This document shows positions 1-9,365 of a stretch of 35,203 nt of DNA, one piece after another. Under the pieces are notes generated by a model. That model was not told the origin of the DNA. It made no database searches and saw only the letters and a program-made list of their open reading frames with translations. The position numbers were made by a program, and so were the translations under genes. The stretch spans positions 15,883-51,085 of the forward strand of contig NOKP01000097.1 of NCBI GenBank assembly GCA_002682825.1. The letters are read 5' to 3'. How positions within the stretch are numbered: position 1 is the first letter of the stretch; the number at the start of each line of letters is the position of its first letter. The DNA comes from Neonectria sp. B-13. Lineage: Eukaryota > Ascomycota > Sordariomycetes > Hypocreales > Nectriaceae.

Positions 1-35
1 TCAACTCCCGGCCTTGCCTTCGCGAGACTAATGAC

Positions 36-426
36 ATGTGCAGAGAACAGCAAGAGAACAGCGCCGAGGAGTCTGGAGGTGACCTACCGCTTACCGAATC
101 CCCCCCCAACCCAACAGGCGGACGCAAACCTACGAAACTTGCGATGCAGAATACAGCCGTGGCAGAAAAGGTCACTGAGAACGGCGTAGTCCGGGGCACA
201 AATCCTAGTAGAAGAATTGGCCCAATTCGTGAATCACGGATCAAGGATCGACCAGCGAAAGAGGGCGAGAAGGATAGCAGCCTGAAGATCAAAATTGAGC
301 TGGATCTTGAAGTCGAGGTAGAGATCTATGCGCGAGTTAAGGGCGATGTAACAATTGGGTTAATGTGATAATTAGGTTGAAATCTATGCTAGAGTCAAAG
401 GAGATGTTACCATCGGACTCCTGTAA
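36..426 (+). CDS. Small fungal protein with duplicated C-terminus; intron 318-375
   Basis: Exon 36-317 is followed by a 58-bp intron (GTAGAG...ATTAG, 318-375) and a terminal exon 376-426. The spliced product is about 110 aa. The body is polar and charged and it ends in an amphipathic KIKIELDLEVEVEIYARVKG-type segment then DVTIGLL. If the intron is retained, translation ends at 366-368 and gives almost the same C-terminus (DVTIGLM), because intron and last exon encode the same peptide. I recall this C-terminal motif from small uncharacterised fungal proteins, but no function is known to me. The ATG at 36 may not be the true start: bases 28-43 (CTAATGAC then TGCAG) look like a branch site and acceptor, so the gene may continue beyond the left edge. 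Confidence 0.6.
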
Positions 427-1039
427 GATGTGAGTTGACTTCGGCCTCAAGGGACAGCATATTAACGATATATACTGCAGTACCAAATAGCTTGACCGGA
501 CGCTCTCCTCAGAGTGTTTCCGAATGGTGAGAGGTAGGTCAGGGAGGATAGAGGATTATTTACTCAGATAAGGGAGATAAGGGAGACCCTTCTAGAGGCC
601 GGAAAAGACCCGAAGGTGCTGGCGGAAAGATGATATTGTGGGTTTTTGTTTTCCTACAACACAGCGACTAGCGTCTCAGAAGCATTAGGCCCTCCAGGAC
701 CGATCTGGAGGAGAGAAATACCAACTTGTCAAAACAATACAGACAAAGGTGTATGAATTTGCTCACCTAGCCGACGCGGAGAAAGGAGGTTCAATCAGAG
801 CCGATCAAGTTGAGGATTTCCGGAAGATATTTTGATGGCGAAGACGGCGTTCTTGGACGGGAAAATGCACCGAAAGCTATGACTTATCGGTAGAGATTGC
901 CGTGGCTCGTGGCCACACCCACCAGCTGTGGTTTATCATAATCAAATTAATTGGATAGCTTTGCGCGGAACCTGCTATTATCCAGTTTCGTATTACTATC
1001 GTTCCAGGTCATTAATAATCCACCCTCGCTAACTTAAAC
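427..1039. other. Intergenic, no gene seen
   Basis: No reading frame with recognisable protein character was found on either strand. The stretch holds only short stop-interrupted frames. Confidence 0.5.
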
Positions 1040-1390
1040 ACTAGAGCCACCCGCCCTTGCTGACCTAGATGCCCAAGCCACCAGTAGCTTCTTGCTACAA
1101 GTAGCCGCCTAGGAGTAGCCACCATGCTACGAGGCCACCAGTAGCTGCTACTAAGAATAACATCACTCACAGCCACAGGCAGCTACTAGTAGCAGCCAGA
1201 GCCACCAATAGCTACTTGCTACGAGTAGCCACTCTTGCTGACGTAGCCACCAGTAGCTGCTTACAACAGGGAACAAGAACAGCTACTAGTAGCCACCAGC
1301 TACTACTGATACCATGCCTATCCCACAGCTACTAGTAGCAGTCTCATGCTAACCCACTCTTAGCTGCTTGCTACCAGTAGCCACCCCAGT
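1040..1390. repeat. Degenerate GCTAC/GTAGC palindromic repeat cluster
   Basis: About 350 bp is built from alternating GCTAC and GTAGC pentamers in units such as AGCCACCAGTAGCTGCTTGC. The perfect 12-bp palindrome GCTACTAGTAGC occurs three times, at 1182-1193, 1282-1293 and 1328-1339. Units are degenerate and unevenly spaced, so this is not a simple microsatellite. Both pentamer orientations are frequent, so hairpins can form on either strand. No coding potential is seen. Confidence 0.75.
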
Positions 1391-1722
1391 CATAGCCGCC
1401 GTATCAATTGCTAGGCTAAAGTCGATGGCATAGTCCAGGATATACTCCCCTCACCAGATTACGCCTACGCACCATCCCGCCATATCTCAAGAAATTTTGC
1501 CTCACCTCACTCTTTAGAGCCATGTTTTTGTCAAATTTAATCGCAAAGGTTCAATCTATCTGTATTCTCGTTTCTACCGGCCAAGGGGTCATCTTCTACC
1601 CGGTACAGCGTTCTCAGCCTACCATCGCTTAACCCGGCATTCCCTCGCCCCTGGAAATGCTGCAGAAGCCCCCTGACAGCCAAGGGATAAGCTCTCTCCT
1701 TTAATCGTCAGCAAGTATACTG
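1391..1722. other. Intergenic, no gene seen
   Basis: No recognisable coding, RNA gene or element end. If the MADS-like gene on the minus strand continues past its GTATGT donor at 1746-1741, its next exon would lie here. The nearest acceptors are weak. Confidence 0.4.
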
Positions 1723-1962
1723 CTAACGCCAAATGAATAGACATACAATCTCAGCTATTGGAGTCGGAAACGAAGGGTCGGTAGTGGAGTTGTAATCATA
1801 GTGCCGATTTTTTCGACATAATACAATGTAGACATCTGCTCCGTAGCGACGGCTCATTTGATCACATCTTTTTAATAAGCGTTGGGTTGCTCGAGCAAAG
1901 TTCTCGTTCTCCCGATCTCGCTTCCTTGGCGAGGGCGAGGGTGAGGGAAATTTTTCATTCAT
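1723..1962 (-). CDS. Small MADS-box-like (SRF-type) protein, probably first exon
   Basis: This minus-strand frame of 79 codons has a basic N-terminal half (PSPRKRDRENENFARATQRL), then LLKRCDQMSRRYGADVYIVL and a strand-like RKNRHYDYN. The order basic helix, then 'ADVYIVL', then charged turn resembles the truncated SRF/MADS-like proteins common in filamentous fungi. Those often continue with a W/F-P-P-S segment, here 'SFPTPIAEI'. The frame ends soon after a textbook fungal splice donor, GTATGT (1746-1741), with a CTGAC branch-like motif about 45 nt beyond. The last residues (VCLFIWR) are therefore probably intronic and a second exon is expected at lower coordinates. The MADS assignment rests on pattern only; a chance ORF is possible. 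Confidence 0.4.
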   Translation of the reverse strand: MNEKFPSPSPSPRKRDRENENFARATQRLLKRCDQMSRRYGADVYIVLCRKNRHYDYNSTTDPSFPTPIAEIVCLFIWR

Positions 1963-2309
1963 CCTTGGTCTGCTTTCACGTCTAGAACAATATTACTCGT
2001 ACAATTAAGTTTGAAAGATTATTTCAATCCTGGCTGAATTTGTAGGCTTCTACAGGTTGCGAAACCGAATTTGAATTGTTAATTCACGAAATCATGATTG
2101 AAGCAACTGTTTCTAAAGTCGAGCTTACCCAAAGGCATAGCAAGCGGCTACTGGTGACTCTAGCACAGGTCGGTGGGTCAGTGAAGCGAGGGTGAACGCA
2201 GGGAAGGGAGCAAGAGGGGTAACCCAGAGCCGAGCCGCAACGTGCCCATATACAACCCAGCCCGCATCCCTGCAAATTGGTTTGTGTCAGGATCACGACC
2301 AATGTATCA

Positions 2310-2580
2310 GAGAACAGAACCTAGCTGCTCCCAGGGATACCACCAATCTAGGATAACAAAATCTAGCTATTCCCAGGAACACGATCAATCTAGATAACAG
2401 AATCTGGCTTTTCCTAGGACACTACCAATTTAGGATAACAAAATCTGGCTGTTCTTATACACCCTGTTCTTGGGAATACGGTCAATTTGATAATAGAATC
2501 TGGCTGTTTTTAGGAACAGTATACACACTCCTCCTCCATACGCCTTGTTCCTGGGATCACGGCCAATTTAGAGAATAGAT
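2310..2580. repeat. Minisatellite, ~50-bp degenerate units
   Basis: About five imperfect copies of a unit of roughly 50 bp carry the shared words AATCTGGCT, TTCCYAGGAACAC, GRYCAATYTAG and GATAACAAAATC. Copies diverge by point changes and small indels. There is no coding potential. Confidence 0.7.
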
Positions 2581-2635
2581 ACACGAAATCATGATTCACA
2601 TAACTGTTTTTAAGGGCCGATGAAAAATTGAGGAA

Positions 2636-2795
2636 GAAGAGCTGGCCCTGTCACCTAGTCAATTTGTTGACTTAGTCCACTTCTTGGCCAAGTCCACGTC
2701 CACTTCCGTCTGCTGTGCTCCACATTATGTTATTGGACGGCCCTATCCCTTATTCAGGAACAAGGTGCTCCTACCGAACGATTCCGTAAAGGCGG
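2636..2795 (+). repeat. Dispersed repeat, copy 1 (second copy 22936-23098)
   Basis: About 160 bp from GAGCTGGCCCTGTC to CGAACGATTCCGTAAAG is nearly identical, in the same orientation, to 22936-23098 just left of the intact MULE. Copy 1 is followed directly by GGCGACTAATACATGGG, which resembles the MULE terminus GGCGACTGATACACTGG. The identity of the repeat is unknown. Confidence 0.8.
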
Positions 2796-3198
2796 CGACT
2801 AATACATGGGCACCCGGGCCGGGTACCCAATAACATTGGCTCTTGAGTACCCACTTTACCCACTCCATCACTCTGCGCCTGGCCTTCATAATTGGTGAAG
2901 CTGCTACAATAGCACTAACAGCACCGTCTGACACTGCAGGATAGCCCAATCATTATTGCCCCGAGCTGGATTTGTTATTCATCTCAAGCATTTCGGTGGA
3001 CATAGAAGACATGAGAGAAAATTCTGTGCCAAGAGATTGACGAGATATTGTAAACCCTCAATGTGATCTAGAATAGCGCTGCGATGAGGAATCCGCTTAC
3101 ATGCAGGAGCTGCTCTTTACTTCAATGTGCGCGAACGTTCTCTAGAAGGTGAAGCAAGGCAAATTCATGCGTTAGAGGCATTCGAGACTACTTTCATT
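2796..3198. other. Intergenic; MULE-end-like start, otherwise nothing
   Basis: The first ~30 bases resemble a degenerate MULE terminus and include the inverted repeat TGGGCACCCGG / CCGGGTACCCA (about 2808-2830). Beyond that no gene is seen. Confidence 0.35.
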
Positions 3199-3239
3199 CA
3201 GGGTTGGAAATCGATCGTATAGATCGATTCCCAGCCCTG
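3199..3239. mobile_element. hAT-type terminal sequence forming a 41-bp palindrome
   Basis: CAGGGTTGGAAATCGATC and GATCGATTCCCAGCCCTG form two 18-bp arms around a 5-bp centre, with two mismatches. CAGGG is a typical hAT end. The next 70 bp (3240-3310) is packed with ATCGATCG words, like hAT subterminal repeats. It lies where the 3' end of the minus-strand hAT remnant at 3328-3625 should be. Confidence 0.6.
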
Positions 3240-3327
3240 ATCGATCGATTTTTATCGATCGTCGCCTTCAATCGATCGATATCGATTGACGATCAAATCG
3301 ATCAATGCTAGTCTTCGTTGTCCCTAT

Positions 3328-3625
3328 CTACGGTGATGCTGCCCACCAATTGAAGAACTTGCCTCCATTATCCCTTTCAAGGAGACTATGAGGAAGAGTC
3401 GGCTGACAAATACCGGCATTGCTCCAGGAACGAAGGCAATGAGCCATGGCCACAATATGCCGTCGCAGGCCGGCCCTGGCAGGTGTTACCATCCTCCTGC
3501 AACTGCTGAAGTGTCTCTCCGTTTCTGCAGCAGACGATGCGATAGTAAGAAAGCCAACAGCCGTATAAGACAATGGAGGAAAACGCACGACGCCAACGTC
3601 CCTCCACCAAGCAGTTGGGTTCGCT
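3328..3625 (-). pseudogene. hAT transposase C-terminal (dimerisation domain) remnant
   Basis: The minus-strand frame begins WWRDVGVVRFPPLSYTAVGF, continues LTIASSAAETERHFSSCRRM and ends near HCLRSWSNAGI. This is the hAT dimerisation domain: W..., 'P.LS..A..FL.I..S.A..ER.FS..RR..TP.R..L', then 'CLRSW...GI'. Only this C-terminal portion is present. No BED finger or catalytic core was found upstream within the next kilobase, so the element is truncated. The stop is at 3328 and the presumed element end is at 3199, about 130 bp downstream on the same strand, which fits a normal hAT 3' end. Confidence 0.75.
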
Positions 3626-3806
3626 CTCTATGCGATATTGTCTACTGGCGGCTCTGATAGATACTGATCAAGCTCATCCTGTTCCTGCAAAACGGTTGAC
3701 TGCCGTTGTCGTTCACTTTCTCGCCCTTGGGGCCGATCAAGATCGAAACTGTAAAACAGTTACTCAGACAGCCATAGACGGACATCCAGACGTCGTGCGA
3801 TATTGA
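3603..3806 (+). pseudogene. Possible ankyrin-repeat relic
   Basis: A plus-strand frame reads 'HFLALGADQDRNCKTVTQ' then 'TAIDGHPDVVRY' before a stop. The spacing of GAD-x-D and GH-x-DVV-R resembles one ankyrin repeat, but only one unit is visible and it overlaps the antisense hAT fragment at its left end. The NLR-type phosphorylase relic 1.2 kb downstream makes an ankyrin origin plausible. A chance match is also possible. Confidence 0.2.
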
Positions 3807-4021
3807 GATGGGACAGCCTCAGAAAAGAGCATCGCAACAACAGCCAGCCAACACATTGCGCCCGTCGCGTGCGCGTTGACACGGCGCGCAGCGGCGCATT
3901 GACGCGACCCGTGTCGGAACACCGCTGTAATGCAATCAGGCAACATTAGAGTGCGGGGCAAAATATACCTGTGCTGCATCATGCTAACAGCGGCTCGTGC
4001 CGCTGTTCAATAGGGGCCACT

Positions 4022-4378
4022 ATGGTGAAAGATGGCGATTTGCCGATCTATGGAGCGCTAAGCAGCGGGCCGGCCGTGGCGGGTGGAGAGAGTGGAGACG
4101 GAGATGGCGGAGGAGTTGGTTGGTTCCGCAGTAAAGCGGTTAAATTCATCCACGCTGTAACATCCGGTCGATCGACGAAGTCAGGGTCGGGTTCGGTTGG
4201 TATGCTGAAGCAGGGCTTGCGAGCCGTCGATGCATCCTCTTCGGGTTGGAATGAGATGCCTTCGATCCTCCGCCTGATGTCGAGAAGAACCGTACTGCAA
4301 AGACGATAGCGTCAGCCCGCTCCATGGTGCTCGAAACGTCGAAACGGGTTCCTGACTTTCGTTTGGTCGACTTGTAGG
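4022..4378 (+). pseudogene. Unrecognised decayed coding sequence
   Basis: A plus-strand frame from ATG 4022 encodes a Gly/Ser/Asp-rich stretch then 'VGWFRSKAVKFIHAVTSG'. Near 4255 protein-like composition passes to another frame reading 'DAFDPPPDVEKNRTAKTI' and 'ASARSMVLETSKRVPDF', which ends at a stop at about 4375. The smooth handover suggests one gene with a frameshift or an unrecognised intron. I cannot name the family. Confidence 0.25.
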
Positions 4379-4968
4379 CCTAGAGTGATGGTCCGTTCGT
4401 GGCGTTCTATATTGTTGATAGTCTTCTCGACCTCCTTGCTGTCGAATGACCGTTGTTCATGTCAGGGCAGGTCAATTCAATGTAACCATCCTAGTGTGCA
4501 GGCCCATCATCCAATTGACCCCAACAAACAGCTCTGAGGAATTGCCTCCGGGACGAGATCCGAGTTTTTGGCCACCGGTAACTTTGTTGGGGTTTGGGTT
4601 GCATCTCCCTTGGCCAAACCTAGCCAGACCGTTACATTGTCAACGGCTCCTTCCGCCCCAGCCCCGTTGCCCAGGAACCACAATATTTTTGGGTGAAACT
4701 CCCTTAGGATTACATGTACTGCAACCCTCAGTCATCTCTTCTCATGTTTGGCTTTTCCCTCCCTCAACTGACGTCGACAGGTCTGCACTAGTAGCGCAAT
4801 ATGAGTTCCCCAGATTGAAATACTGATATTCAGGAGTCGTTGGCATGTGACGATGACGAGTGCATCGTGATGGAGTGTAGTGGGGGACCCTCGACCTCGC
4901 GACTCCAGGGTACCACCTATTACAGCCTGTCGTCCGGTTGGTTGCTATGTAACGCGGGTTCCCCGCTG
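4379..4968. other. No supported gene
   Basis: Open frames exist but show proline-rich, low-information translation without domain signatures. Nothing else was seen. Confidence 0.35.
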
Positions 4969-5365
4969 CGTTGTGCTCATGCATATGCCGAATATAGGAA
5001 AAGCCAACGCGGCAGCAGTCGCCGCTAATTGTCAGGCAAGTTTCCCAAACGTCAAGCTTGCCCTCATAGTAGGCATCAGCGGCGCTATTCCCTTCGTCCC
5101 CAACGGCAAGGAGATCATTCTCGGCGACGTCATCATTAGCATTGGCGTCATCTAGTATAATCTTGGACGACAGTTATTTGGCGGCGTTCCTGCGCAAAGA
5201 CTCGCTGCTAGACTCTTTACGGAGGCCAAATGTTGAGATTCGAGCGGTGCTGGCGCAATTGAAAGGGTTTCGTGGCCGTAAGCTGCTAAGCAGCTGCATC
5301 ACATGTGAAGGAGCTCAGAAGTGGGATAAGGAGAGATCTACAGGCCCTGGCGGACAGGCTTTGTA
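4969..5365 (+). pseudogene. Nucleoside phosphorylase-like (PNP_UDP) domain relic of a fungal NLR-type protein
   Basis: The frame reads VVLMHMPNIGKANAAAVAAN, then NVKLALIVGISGAIPFVPNG, then KEIILGDVIISIGVI before an in-frame TAG at 5153-5155. 'G-hh-VGI-G-hP' followed by 'EI-LGDVhIS' is the hallmark of the PNP/UDP phosphorylase fold used as the N-terminal effector domain of many fungal STAND/NLR and ankyrin proteins. After the stop, homology-like sequence continues and then shifts frame (FLRKDSLLDSLRRPNVEIRA, RGRKLLSS). The domain is therefore broken by at least one nonsense codon and one frameshift. No NACHT domain follows. The family call is by motif; a free-standing phosphorylase relic is the alternative. 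Confidence 0.6.
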
Positions 5366-6140
5366 GGCACAATGCCGGTAGCTCGTATGTCAATATGTAG
5401 GCCGGTGCTTGGTCGAGCACAAATCCTAGAATGTATGCATAGGTTGCCACGGTCGCTGTACACTGAATCACTAGTTGAAAGTCTCGTACCATGGCAGATT
5501 TGTTGTTGCGGAAGTTGACGTGCTCCAGCCGATACCCTTCTCGACTTCGTGCGTGCGGATGACCTTTGGCAAAAGATAGGGTCACCGTTGGCATTGGCTC
5601 GTGTGTTACTAAAATATGTGATGTATCTGAGGTAACCACAGCCTAGGGTGAGGCATAGCTTCGCCCGCATAAAATAATGCATGCATGGGTGCATGTTTGC
5701 TGTATTTCATAGAAACACACATGCCTAGGAGGTCAGGCCTGCTTGCAGTAGTATGGATAGCAGGAGTCGCCACAATGGGCAGTCATCGTGCTCATCGAGA
5801 AAAGTAGAAAAGAGATTGGCCATTGCATGTGATAACCTAGATGGAGCGGGATGGAGGAATGAGTGGCAAGGGTTACATTGTTTGGTGCTACAAAGGGATG
5901 CTTCAATGCACGAGAACAAGAGAGGCAATCTGTCGTACTACCTGGGAGCCTATGAGCTCATTGGTAACGATGCAGATCTACCAACGCTCTTGGGTCGGAG
6001 AAAACTTTCCGCCCGACCTGCAAGGTGATCTCATTCTCAACCTCAACTTGTGGGCAGGTCGCCGACATATCTGTCAGGAGCGGATCGAGGAATGATCCCG
6101 TACCAACTTCAGCTCCTTTTCTATCGCGAACGCCGAATCA
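5366..6140. other. No supported gene
   Basis: Several overlapping open frames on both strands have no recognisable motif and no consistent splice signals. The upstream region or missing 5' exons of the Reg1-like gene would lie here. Confidence 0.35.
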
Positions 6141-6902
6141 ATGGATCTACCCTACTTCTCAACGCCCGCTAGTAATCTTTCCATTGTATCCGATGAGGGC
6201 AAGGCAATCCGCCCGGCTGGGCCGTCGAATGGACGCTATTTGTTACATCCATTTCCGAAAGACGGTTGCTTCCGGCCACCTGATCATTGCCTGGAACCAC
6301 CTCCAAATCCCAAGACGGGTACCTCGTATACTGTCTCACCTGCTGACCATGGTCTTCCGATGAATACATCAAGATCGGAGGGGTTAGAGCTACCAGAGCT
6401 CCTTGAGCACGCCGAGGATGACAGTGCTATGAAGGCCGGCCCGTGGAGGCAGGTCGACTATCTTTCTCACGACTGGAAGGAGGAAGATATCTGGTCATCA
6501 TGGAAATATATCACCACTCGCCGAAGAGAGTATCCAAATAGTTCTCGTCTAGAGAATGCGTCTTGGAGAGCATGGATAAAATGCAAATACAAACTGAAGA
6601 CTGTGTCTCCCGAGACCCTTAACTGGTAAGGGCATGGTGGAATTCGCGCGAATATCAAGCTAATCCAGTCTAGGTTCAAAGATTGTGATGTGACTTGGCT
6701 ATATGGGCCCCTTCAGCAAGATCCGAGCAAGGTCTATTGTGCAGATACTGAACTTTCCAGTATCTCACCATCCAAGTCCAATTCACCGGTCAGCATTGAC
6801 AAGAAGTCCATACTAAAGAGAACGGTCCCGGAGATTATGCTGCAGAGGCCGTTATCGCCTTCATCGCTACTCAAGCAGACAGCACCAGTAGTCCGAGCAT
6901 AG
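6141..6902 (+). pseudogene. Reg1/Hex2-like PP1 regulator (DUF1752), 3'-truncated
   Basis: Exon 6141-6625, a 48-bp intron 6626-6673 (GTAAGG, branch CTAATCC, acceptor CTAG) and exon 6674-6902 join in frame through a split Trp codon, giving 237 aa. Around residues 113-170 lies the DUF1752/AreA_GATA signature: VDYLSHDWKEEDIWSSWKYI, SRLENASWRAWI and LKTVSPETLNW, then DCDVTWLYGPLQ. Next comes KKSILKRTVPEIMLQRPLSP, matching the conserved RVxF-neighbour region of fungal Reg1-like regulatory subunits of type 1 phosphatase, which act in glucose repression. The protein stops just after this block, whereas family members are much longer. Homology to MULE1 begins within about 20 bp of the stop, so the 3' part was lost at that junction. 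The splice site is intact. Confidence 0.65.
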
Positions 6903-6904
6903 GA

Positions 6905-9365
6905 AACAAACTGTCAGGGATTAACAAGGCAACACTTGAGCTGGCTGCCCTGGAGGGGGTGGTGGCGTCGATAGCAATGGTGCTGGTTGTGATGGTGCAG
7001 GTAGGTCCGATCTCTCCGTACCCCGTCGTGGCTGCGGAGATGAGCTTCGCACCACTATACATTCCTGATTCTGGACCTGTATTACAGATGCATCATCGGA
7101 TTGACCGACCGAGGAACCGCAAGCACGAGTCTGACTGGCCAGTACATCTTCAGCCTCTTGGGACCAGCCTGCCAACATTCGCATTGGTGTGACCAAAGGC
7201 TCTGCAAGATGTGAGGCGGAAGATTCTAACAGGACCTCTTGCTGCCGTAGAGGGCATGACTTTGACGTCCTTGAATGGCCTATGATATGACACCTTGAAC
7301 ATTTTCGCGGTGCCGGCTTTGTCAATGGTTCAAATGCGCTTGGTTGTCGTTGGGTGCTTGACTGTGCGCTTGTTGTTTTTCTGGTTCCCGACTCAACCCT
7401 ATCGGGCTCAAGGATTGGTCGGTGCGGTATTCCACCTCGGTTGAGATGCCACTGGCGGTGAAAGTCATCTATTTGAAGACCCTGGTTTCGGTCTTGCAGT
7501 GCCTTGATCTGATGAACGCAAGGCAGGCCGTATGACCTGGTGAAAGTCCCCGTACAGACTAGAGAAGCAAGCGGGTCCTTTTTGTCTAGCAGCTTCCGCT
7601 GTTCTTCGACTTTCTTCATTGCCTCATGGGAGATCCAACCATGCAGAGCGCCAAACAAGCCTCCGCCTAGGTGCTCTGTTGGCTTTCGAGTTTGCTGTCT
7701 GGCTTGCGTTGATTGCAGTTCTGATAACTGATTCTCAACTGCATGCTTGATAGTTCTCCAAACATCGAAAAGGTCAAAAGTGCTTGTCTCAGGTATGACT
7801 TCAACAGTGCATGGATACCTTCAACACGTGAAGTAACCGCATGACCAAAGTGCATATGCTGATCGACCCAGGCTCTGACAAGTTTTTCTTTATACGGCTC
7901 AAACCAAGTCTTCTTTATGTATGCAACTTCTTCATAGTGGTCCGGGAGATACTTCTTCTCAAATGCTGCCACGCGCTCATTGAATATTGCCTCGGTCGGT
8001 GATTGCATGATAGAGTGCCAGAAATTGTAAAAGTCCGCCCAGCCATCTGGTTTCGACCCTCTTTTCATCGATCCCGATGCATTTGACGCAGCACCAGCAG
8101 CTAGTTGCTCCTGAAGCGTAAAAATGGGAAGGCAGTGTGCAAGGACTGCTCTATTTACGTGCCATAGACAAAGCAGCGACTGTGCTGATGGGAGTACTGT
8201 ATCAATTGCATTAAGGCACGCAAGACAGCGATCAGACAGAACCACCGAAGGAAGACTAGCGCCAATCATCTCGTAGAGGGATTGAAGTCGCTCTAAAGCC
8301 CAGACATAGTCTTCTTCCTGCTCACCGCTGAGAAATGCAAATGCTATGCAAAAGGATCGCCGGCAAGCATCCACTCCAATCATGTCAAGAAGCGGCATCT
8401 GGTATTTGTTTGTCTTGTATGTGCAATCGAGCAGTAAGAGATCAGAGTAGGCTCGGAGGTATTGTAGGGAACCCGGGTGGGCAAATAAAATTGCTGTAAC
8501 TCGTTGATTCTCATCAACCCGAAGACGGCTCCAGAATCCTTCTCGATCTAGTTGATTGATCAAGGCATGAATTGAGCTTTGTACTTCATGCATATCATCT
8601 TTCAACTTAGCAATGCAGTTATAAATATCCTGCCTAGTTGCTAGAGAGTTGCCATCTTGCTGGCGCAAATATGTCTGGATATCTCTGGGGGAAATGCCGG
8701 CGGATACAAGTTCTGATAGAGTTGCTTTCCCAGAAGCATTCAGTTTGCGATGTACTGGATGAGCTGATGGATTTTGGCTTGGAGGATGATTGTGCTTTGA
8801 GCATATCTTGTCTGGTCGATGTTGCAAAGACCAGGTCGTCTTGTCCAATGATTCCTTGGCCAAGACTGAGAATGGACAGCCCGTGCCTCGAGTAGTTGTT
8901 TTACGCGTGCGTTCCTTCTCTACTGAAGCTTTAGGCTGCCAAGACCTATCACATGTATATGTGACAATCTTCCTGCCGCTTGTTTTTGTGGTTGACTTTC
9001 GCGTAATAAATGCATAGCCTCGTGAAGCGGCCCAGATGTTGATTGCGGTAACTAGCTCATCGCGAGACTTGTAATCGCCTTCTGGGGGTAAACAATCGTC
9101 AGGGAACGAAGTGGGTTGTCGAAAAGTGGAAGCTATGAGCGGTACCTCAGCTGAGGCGCTCATTGCGCCAGGTCTGAATGACTCGGGGTAGCTATCGAAA
9201 CAGATAGATCAAGATCAGGAGGATTTTAGATGGAAAAGGGGGAAAATTAGGGACGATTATGATGATACAGCTACTAGCCAATGAACACACACCGTGACCC
9301 GCTAAAATCTTATCGCGGCGCCCGGGCGCTGATTTTATTGCGGCGCCTGGGCGCCGTTCCAGTGG
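6905..9365 (-). mobile_element. MULE1 element, truncated; 5' terminal region 9303-9365
   Basis: The 5' end lies upstream of the minus-strand transposase. Positions 9315-9357 hold GCGCCCGGGCGC and GGCGCCTGGGCGCC separated by an A/T-rich spacer, the same arrangement as in the MULE2 TIR. No matching terminus is found on the left side, where the element abuts the Reg1-like fragment. The outer boundary and any target duplication are not determinable. Confidence 0.65.
6921..9163 (-). pseudogene. MULE1 transposase (Mutator-like), frameshifted and 3'-truncated
   Basis: The minus-strand frame runs from ATG 9163 to a stop at 7667. It carries an N-terminal FAR1/WRKY-GCM1-like zinc DNA-binding region (Cys near 71 and 96, then CSKHNHPP) and the MULE DDE core: LLLLDCTYKTN (Asp about 246), VVLSDRCL (Asp about 311), CLWH, and SRVEGIHALLKSYL (catalytic Glu). 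Just after this block, near 7795, one base is missing relative to MULE2. The other frame then continues without stops (TSTFDLFDVW, FGALHGWISHEAM, a SWIM-like C-x-H segment TRSYGLPCVH, and the zinc knuckle CSRCHIIGHSRTSKSC) to a stop at 6921. Homology to MULE2 ends at QPAQVL, so about 240 C-terminal residues and the 3' TIR are absent. It is intronless at the SR|VEG site where MULE2 has an intron. Confidence 0.85.

Noticed and set aside
2084..2302. Minus-strand ORF of 72 codons at 2084-2302
   Set aside because: Cys-rich low-information translation, overlaps the repeat region and has no splice signals or motif.
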